This document shows, piece after piece, positions 60,388 through 64,000 of a DNA stretch of 64,000 nucleotides. The position numbers and the translations under genes were made by a program. How positions within the stretch are numbered: the stretch's first letter is position 1; the number at the start of each line of letters is the position of its first letter. The notes under the pieces were generated by a model. That model was given only the letters and a program-made list of their open reading frames with translations. It was not told the origin of the DNA and made no database searches. Origin of the DNA: UBA6168 sp041163745 (GTDB lineage Bacteria > Bacteroidota > Bacteroidia > Chitinophagales > Saprospiraceae); NCBI GenBank assembly GCA_041163745.1, contig JBEAQU010000091.1, positions 1 to 64,000 on the forward strand, given 5' to 3'.

Positions 60388-62052
60388 TCATTGCTTGATG
60401 AATTTTTGGACGACGGTACGGTCACCGGCGGGAACATGGAGGAAGTAAGTTCCGGCCGGCCATTCGCTGGTGTCGAGGAGGAAACGTTGTGCCTGGAAGG
60501 CGGGGGTGATGATCCGGTCCTGCAGCCGGACAAGTTGTCCGAAGACATTGTAGCAGCGGAGCAGGAAGGGATTCAGGTCGCGGGTGGCATACTCCACCGT
60601 CAGCAGGTCGCGGGTCGGATTGGGGTAGAGTCGGAGCAGGGTGGGTTGGGCCAGCCATTCCTGAGGGAACAGCTCCTGGCGGCGTCGGTCGGAATCGGAG
60701 ATACACCAGGCATGCAGGTTTTCCATGGCATGGAAAAGGTTCAGGCGACCGCCGGTGGCGGTTGTTTCCTGCAGGTCCTGCAAAGGGTCTGTGGATTGCA
60801 GGACTGCATCGCGGATCAGACGGGCGGCCCGCGGCGGGTCCGCCCGGACAAGGCCGCCGAGGTCCTGGCAGGGCATGGCATAGAGGAGGGCGATGCCGGC
60901 GGCGACATGGGGGCTGGCGGCGGAGGTGCCGCTGAAGGATTCGTTGTAGGTGTTGCCGGTGCTGGTGGTGATGATCTTTTTACCGGGTGCCGACAGGTCT
61001 ATGCTTTGTCTTCCGAAGGCGGCGTTCGCCTCGCGGCGGTCGTCCTGGTTGGAATTGGTGACGGTGACGAGAAATTCGCTGGGGCAGCTGGTCGGGATAT
61101 CCCCCAGTTCGTCCACATCCCAATTCTCATTGGCGGTGGCGGCCACGCTGAGTATGCCGGCCTCGCCAAGGGGATCGAACATCTGGCCCCAGGCGGGATA
61201 ACTGCTGCAGGGCTGTTTGTCGATACCGATCGAGGCGTTGGTGACGACGATGAAAGCACCCTCGGTTCCTCCGCTCTGGTTGTATCGTTCCCGCATGGAG
61301 CGGACATATTCGAAGGCGGCGACCACTTCGTCCACATATTGCACGCCCAGCAGCAGGATGCGGACCCGCCAGTTGACGCCGGCGATACCTATGCCGTTGT
61401 TGCCGCGCGCACCGATGACGCCGCAGACTTCCGTACCGTGTTTTTCCGGAGAGAAGGTGGGAAGGCTGTCGCGGAAGTTCCACCCGAATACATCGTCGAC
61501 CAGTCCGTTGCCATCGTTGTCCAGACCGTCCCAGGCGATTTCACCCGGGTTGCGCCACAGGTTGGGTTGGAGTTCTTCATGGCTGATGTCGAATCCTTTG
61601 TCGAGTACGGCGACGACGATCTCGTCGCCGGCAGCCGTGGAACCGCCGGTGCCGGCATCCCAGACCGAAGGCAGTCCGATCCTTTCCAGGTTCCATTGCT
61701 GTGGAAACACGGGGTCGTCGGGAAGACTGTCGCGGAATTGGACGGGCGCGTTGCCTGACACGCCGGCGACGCCGGGATGTCTCCGCAGGACGGCCGAAGC
61801 GGCGGTGGTATCCATGTCCGGGGGGAGGATGATGCGATGGATGTTGGCATGGGCGGACAGGGTGCCGAACCGCCAGTCGGCGGTCCGTAGCTGCGGGTCG
61901 GCCAGGGTTTGCAGCAGTTGCGTGACGGATTGGCCGGGCCGCAGGGACAGGATGAGTTCCCCGGATTTGTCCGCGGCCTTCGCCGGCCGCGTGCCGGATT
62001 GTCCGATGGTGGCACCGGGAATCAGCAGGAGTAGGATCAGCAGGTGCTTCAT
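60388..62052 (-). CDS. Subtilisin-family (S8) serine protease with T9SS sorting domain
   Basis: 554 residues from the ATG at 62052, which starts a signal peptide ending near GATIGQ. The catalytic triad is D in VAVLDKGFDISHE, H in PEKHGTEVCGVIGA and S in FSGTSAASPHVAAGIALL. The insert GLDNDGNGLVDDVFGWNF may bind calcium. The last 80 residues form a type-A T9SS C-terminal sorting domain (LYPNPTRDLLTVEY, WPAGTYFLHVPAG, KFIKQ). The protein should therefore be secreted across the outer membrane and processed by the type IX system, whose core genes are not in the window. A propeptide-like region precedes the catalytic domain. Confidence 0.94.
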   Translation of the reverse strand: MKHLLILLLLIPGATIGQSGTRPAKAADKSGELILSLRPGQSVTQLLQTLADPQLRTADWRFGTLSAHANIHRIILPPDMDTTAASAVLRRHPGVAGVSGNAPVQFRDSLPDDPVFPQQWNLERIGLPSVWDAGTGGSTAAGDEIVVAVLDKGFDISHEELQPNLWRNPGEIAWDGLDNDGNGLVDDVFGWNFRDSLPTFSPEKHGTEVCGVIGARGNNGIGIAGVNWRVRILLLGVQYVDEVVAAFEYVRSMRERYNQSGGTEGAFIVVTNASIGIDKQPCSSYPAWGQMFDPLGEAGILSVAATANENWDVDELGDIPTSCPSEFLVTVTNSNQDDRREANAAFGRQSIDLSAPGKKIITTSTGNTYNESFSGTSAASPHVAAGIALLYAMPCQDLGGLVRADPPRAARLIRDAVLQSTDPLQDLQETTATGGRLNLFHAMENLHAWCISDSDRRRQELFPQEWLAQPTLLRLYPNPTRDLLTVEYATRDLNPFLLRCYNVFGQLVRLQDRIITPAFQAQRFLLDTSEWPAGTYFLHVPAGDRTVVQKFIKQ

Positions 62053-62174
62053 GACTGGGATGTTGTTCGGCTCGGGAGCCGGCGGCGGACCGGGCTGTTG
62101 GCGCGGACGCGGTTGTCCGTCGGTTTCCGTAACGCCGGGACAAAGGTACGTCGTATGGGCGGCCGGTGGGGGAT

Positions 62175-62870
62175 TCAATGTGATTTCGTCTCCCCAGCCC
62201 ATTTCATCTCTCCGGCGCGGATGGCGGTGGGGAGTCGGTTGATGGCAGGGGGAATCGGGCAGTTGTATCCGTCGGAGTAATGGCACCAGGGGTTGTAACA
62301 TTTGTTGAAATCGAGAATGCAGGTACTTTCGGAAAGGTCTTGCAACAGGATATCGAGGTAACGGCCACCGCCGTAGGTCTCCTCTTCGTTGGTCAGGTCT
62401 CGGAAGGGCAGGAACAGGTGCTGGGCCTGGGCAGGCAGGCTGCGGGCGGCCATGCTTTGATAGACGGCCAGGCGAAAGGTATCCTGGCCGATGGCGAAAC
62501 GCAGGATACCGTATTGGACGAACGGTTTGGTCTTGCCGCTGTAGGTGGGCAGGTCGAATGGCTTTTCCCCGGGGGTCCGTTCGAAGGTGGCTTCGACGCG
62601 GAAACGAGGGTCCGGTGGGAAGAAACGCAACAGGTCCAGGTCCTTCTCCGCCAGTGGGGAGCGGGGGTCGTCCAGGAATCCTTGCCGGTAGGCATCCCGG
62701 TGATCGGCGGTTTCCTGCAGAAAGGCATCGTTCGCACCCCGTTCCGATTGGGCCGTGGCGACCCATGGGTATGACAGCAGCAGCAGCAGAACCAGACACC
62801 GGACGGGGCGGAAGGCCTCGGTCGGACGTCGGACACGGGAAGCGGACGGAAGGGCGGCATACGGGTTCAT
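62175..62870 (-). CDS. DUF1684 protein
   Basis: 231 residues from the ATG at 62870; an ATG at 62918 would overlap the upstream ATPase gene. A basic N-terminus and a hydrophobic signal (CLVLLLLLSYPWVATAQ) suggest export. The DUF1684 hallmark is at the C-terminus: YGGGRYLDILLQ, ILDFNKCYNPWCHYSDGYNCPIPPAINRLP, with conserved cysteines in the NPWCHYS and YNCPIPP segments. The family has no established function. It starts 13 bases after the ATPase stop and is probably co-transcribed with it. Confidence 0.88.
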   Translation of the reverse strand: MNPYAALPSASRVRRPTEAFRPVRCLVLLLLLSYPWVATAQSERGANDAFLQETADHRDAYRQGFLDDPRSPLAEKDLDLLRFFPPDPRFRVEATFERTPGEKPFDLPTYSGKTKPFVQYGILRFAIGQDTFRLAVYQSMAARSLPAQAQHLFLPFRDLTNEEETYGGGRYLDILLQDLSESTCILDFNKCYNPWCHYSDGYNCPIPPAINRLPTAIRAGEMKWAGETKSH

Positions 62871-62883
62871 GGCGGCGGGTGGG

Positions 62884-64000
62884 TCAGTAATCGTTCTCGT
62901 CTTCGTTTTCTTCTTCATCGCGGAGCATGTCGGCCAGCGAATCGTTGAAAACCAAGGTCGAGTCGATGAAATTCTTGTTGATTACATCGAATTCGGCCAG
63001 CCCATGCAGGATGAGTTCCTTGAAAACAGGCAGGTCTTGTTCCGGGACATCCAGTTGGCGGGTCAGCCGTTGCAGGCCGGAGACTTTTTCGATTTCGGAC
63101 AGGTAGGTCTCTTCCGGCGCATCGTTGAGGAGGTTCACCGTGTGTCCGCCGGAGAACCAGGCCTTGACGACCCCGTAGGGATCGCGGTCCCGGGTGTCGT
63201 TCGGGCTGTCCGGATGGGGAAAGAAGGCAAGGAATCGTTCCTTGACGGCCTCGCCGATCAGGCTGAGCGCCACGGAATACGGGCCTTCCTGCTCACCTTC
63301 GTAAACCAGTTCCACCTTGCCGGTAATGGCGGGGATGACACCCCAGAAATCGGTGATGCGGGCGACGGTTCGGGATTCCCCGTTGAGCAGCATGCGGCGT
63401 TCTGCCGTGCTGATGAGGTTTTCGTAGGCGGAAATGCTCAGTCGGGCGGACACGCCGCTTTTCTCGTCCACGAGTTCGCTGTCGCGGGCGGCGAAGGCGA
63501 CCTGTTCCAGCATATCCTTGAGGAGGGACGGCACAATGACCCGTTGCTGTTGTTCGGGCAGGATATCCGCCTCTTGCTGGGTGATTTGGCGGGCCACCTC
63601 CACGGTACGGGGGTAGTGGGTGAGGATTTGGCTCTCGATACGGTCCTTGAGGGGGGTGATGATGCTGCCCCGGTTGGTGTAGTCCTCCGGGTTGGCGGTG
63701 AACACGAACTGTATGTCGAGCGGCAGCCGCAGTTTGAAACCGCGGATTTGCATGTCACCTTCCTGGAGGATGTTGAAAAGGGCTACCTGGATCCTGGCCT
63801 GCAGGTCCGGCAGTTCGTTGATGACGAAGATACTGCGGTGAGAGCGGGGGATGAGGCCGAAGTGGATGACCCTTTCGTCAGAGTAGGGAAGTTTCAGGCT
63901 GGCGGCCTTGATAGGGTCGACATCTCCGACCAGGTCCGCGATGCTGACGTCGGGAGTGGCTAGTTTTTCCACATACCGTTCGCTGCGGTGCAGCCAGGAC
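62884..64000 (-). CDS. Magnesium-chelatase/MoxR-type AAA ATPase, 5' end outside window
   Basis: At least 372 residues; the reading frame is open to the window edge (upstream residues read WLHRSERYVEKLATPDV), so the start and Walker A motif lie beyond 64000. The visible part has the Walker B-like SIFVINELPDLQARIQVALFN, the sensor 1 region LDIQFVFTANPEDYTNRG and the arginine-finger region ITPLKDRIESQILTHYPR, as in ChlI/MoxR ATPases of Bacteroidota. The tail is very acidic (DEEENEDENDY). Such ATPases remodel or insert metals together with VWA-domain partners. Function here is not known. Confidence 0.85.
   Translation of the reverse strand, partial: SWLHRSERYVEKLATPDVSIADLVGDVDPIKAASLKLPYSDERVIHFGLIPRSHRSIFVINELPDLQARIQVALFNILQEGDMQIRGFKLRLPLDIQFVFTANPEDYTNRGSIITPLKDRIESQILTHYPRTVEVARQITQQEADILPEQQQRVIVPSLLKDMLEQVAFAARDSELVDEKSGVSARLSISAYENLISTAERRMLLNGESRTVARITDFWGVIPAITGKVELVYEGEQEGPYSVALSLIGEAVKERFLAFFPHPDSPNDTRDRDPYGVVKAWFSGGHTVNLLNDAPEETYLSEIEKVSGLQRLTRQLDVPEQDLPVFKELILHGLAEFDVINKNFIDSTLVFNDSLADMLRDEEENEDENDY

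Overview
The window looks like the chromosome of a GC-rich (roughly 60 percent, by eye) member of the Bacteroidota, most likely a Saprospiria/Lewinella-like marine or sludge lineage. The evidence is two SusC/SusD pairs, a C-terminal T9SS-type sorting domain, CRTAC1-type FG-GAP/UnbV proteins, the Bacteroidota order rpmB-rpmG-DUF4295-ftsY, an N-acylornithine carbamoyltransferase arginine pathway, and promoters of the TAnnTTTG (-7) / TTG (-33) kind in place of E. coli-type boxes. No phage, transposase, integrase, CRISPR array or rRNA was seen. Species assignment is inference.

Layout. 1-492 is a non-coding, degenerate repeat region. 493-6191 holds two outer-membrane beta-barrel proteins, an exported MsrB-MsrA lipoprotein, a cysteine-rich lipoprotein, a YitT-family membrane protein and a small membrane protein. 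6206-18425 (all minus) is a cell-surface block: CRTAC1 protein, vanadium haloperoxidase-type lipoprotein, double-length CRTAC1 lipoprotein, then a SusD/SusC pair closed by a clear intrinsic terminator. 18834-21335 is a DUF5916 outer-membrane protein. 21393-31845 is a probable organophosphonate locus: a FAD-dependent oxidoreductase of the phosphonate-associated type, a divergent phosphonatase-like HAD hydrolase, a non-Sus TonB-dependent receptor, a PhnZ-like HD-domain diiron oxygenase, and a second SusC/SusD pair in the opposite direction.

32335-37019 contains HMG-CoA synthase (mevalonate pathway), a WbqC-family protein, a poorly coding stretch and a ceramidase-like hydrolase. 36997-48392 (all minus) is a compact arginine-methionine operon: GNAT, a 26-codon ORF, argG, argC, argD, argF', argB, argE, argH, osmC-like, metZ, metX, with several 4-bp start/stop overlaps. 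Together these cover glutamate to arginine (the GNAT would supply the missing N-acylglutamate synthase step) and homoserine to homocysteine. A divergent promoter pair at 48620-48690 separates this operon from a Sua5-type tRNA-modification gene.

48932-64000 is mostly housekeeping: Sua5, cytidine deaminase, a saccharopine dehydrogenase-like enzyme, a large exported protein usually mislabelled asparagine synthetase B, a VWA-like membrane protein, dTMP kinase, ftsY, DUF4295, L33, L28, tRNA-Arg(ACG), a class V aminotransferase, a T9SS-exported subtilase, a DUF1684 protein and the C-terminal part of a magnesium-chelatase/MoxR-type AAA ATPase cut by the window edge.

The most interesting parts are the phosphonate locus with its own outer-membrane receptor and a shifted key tyrosine in the PhnZ-like enzyme, the haloperoxidase/CRTAC1/SusCD surface cluster, and the arginine operon with an unusual residue at the acyl-specificity position of ArgF'.
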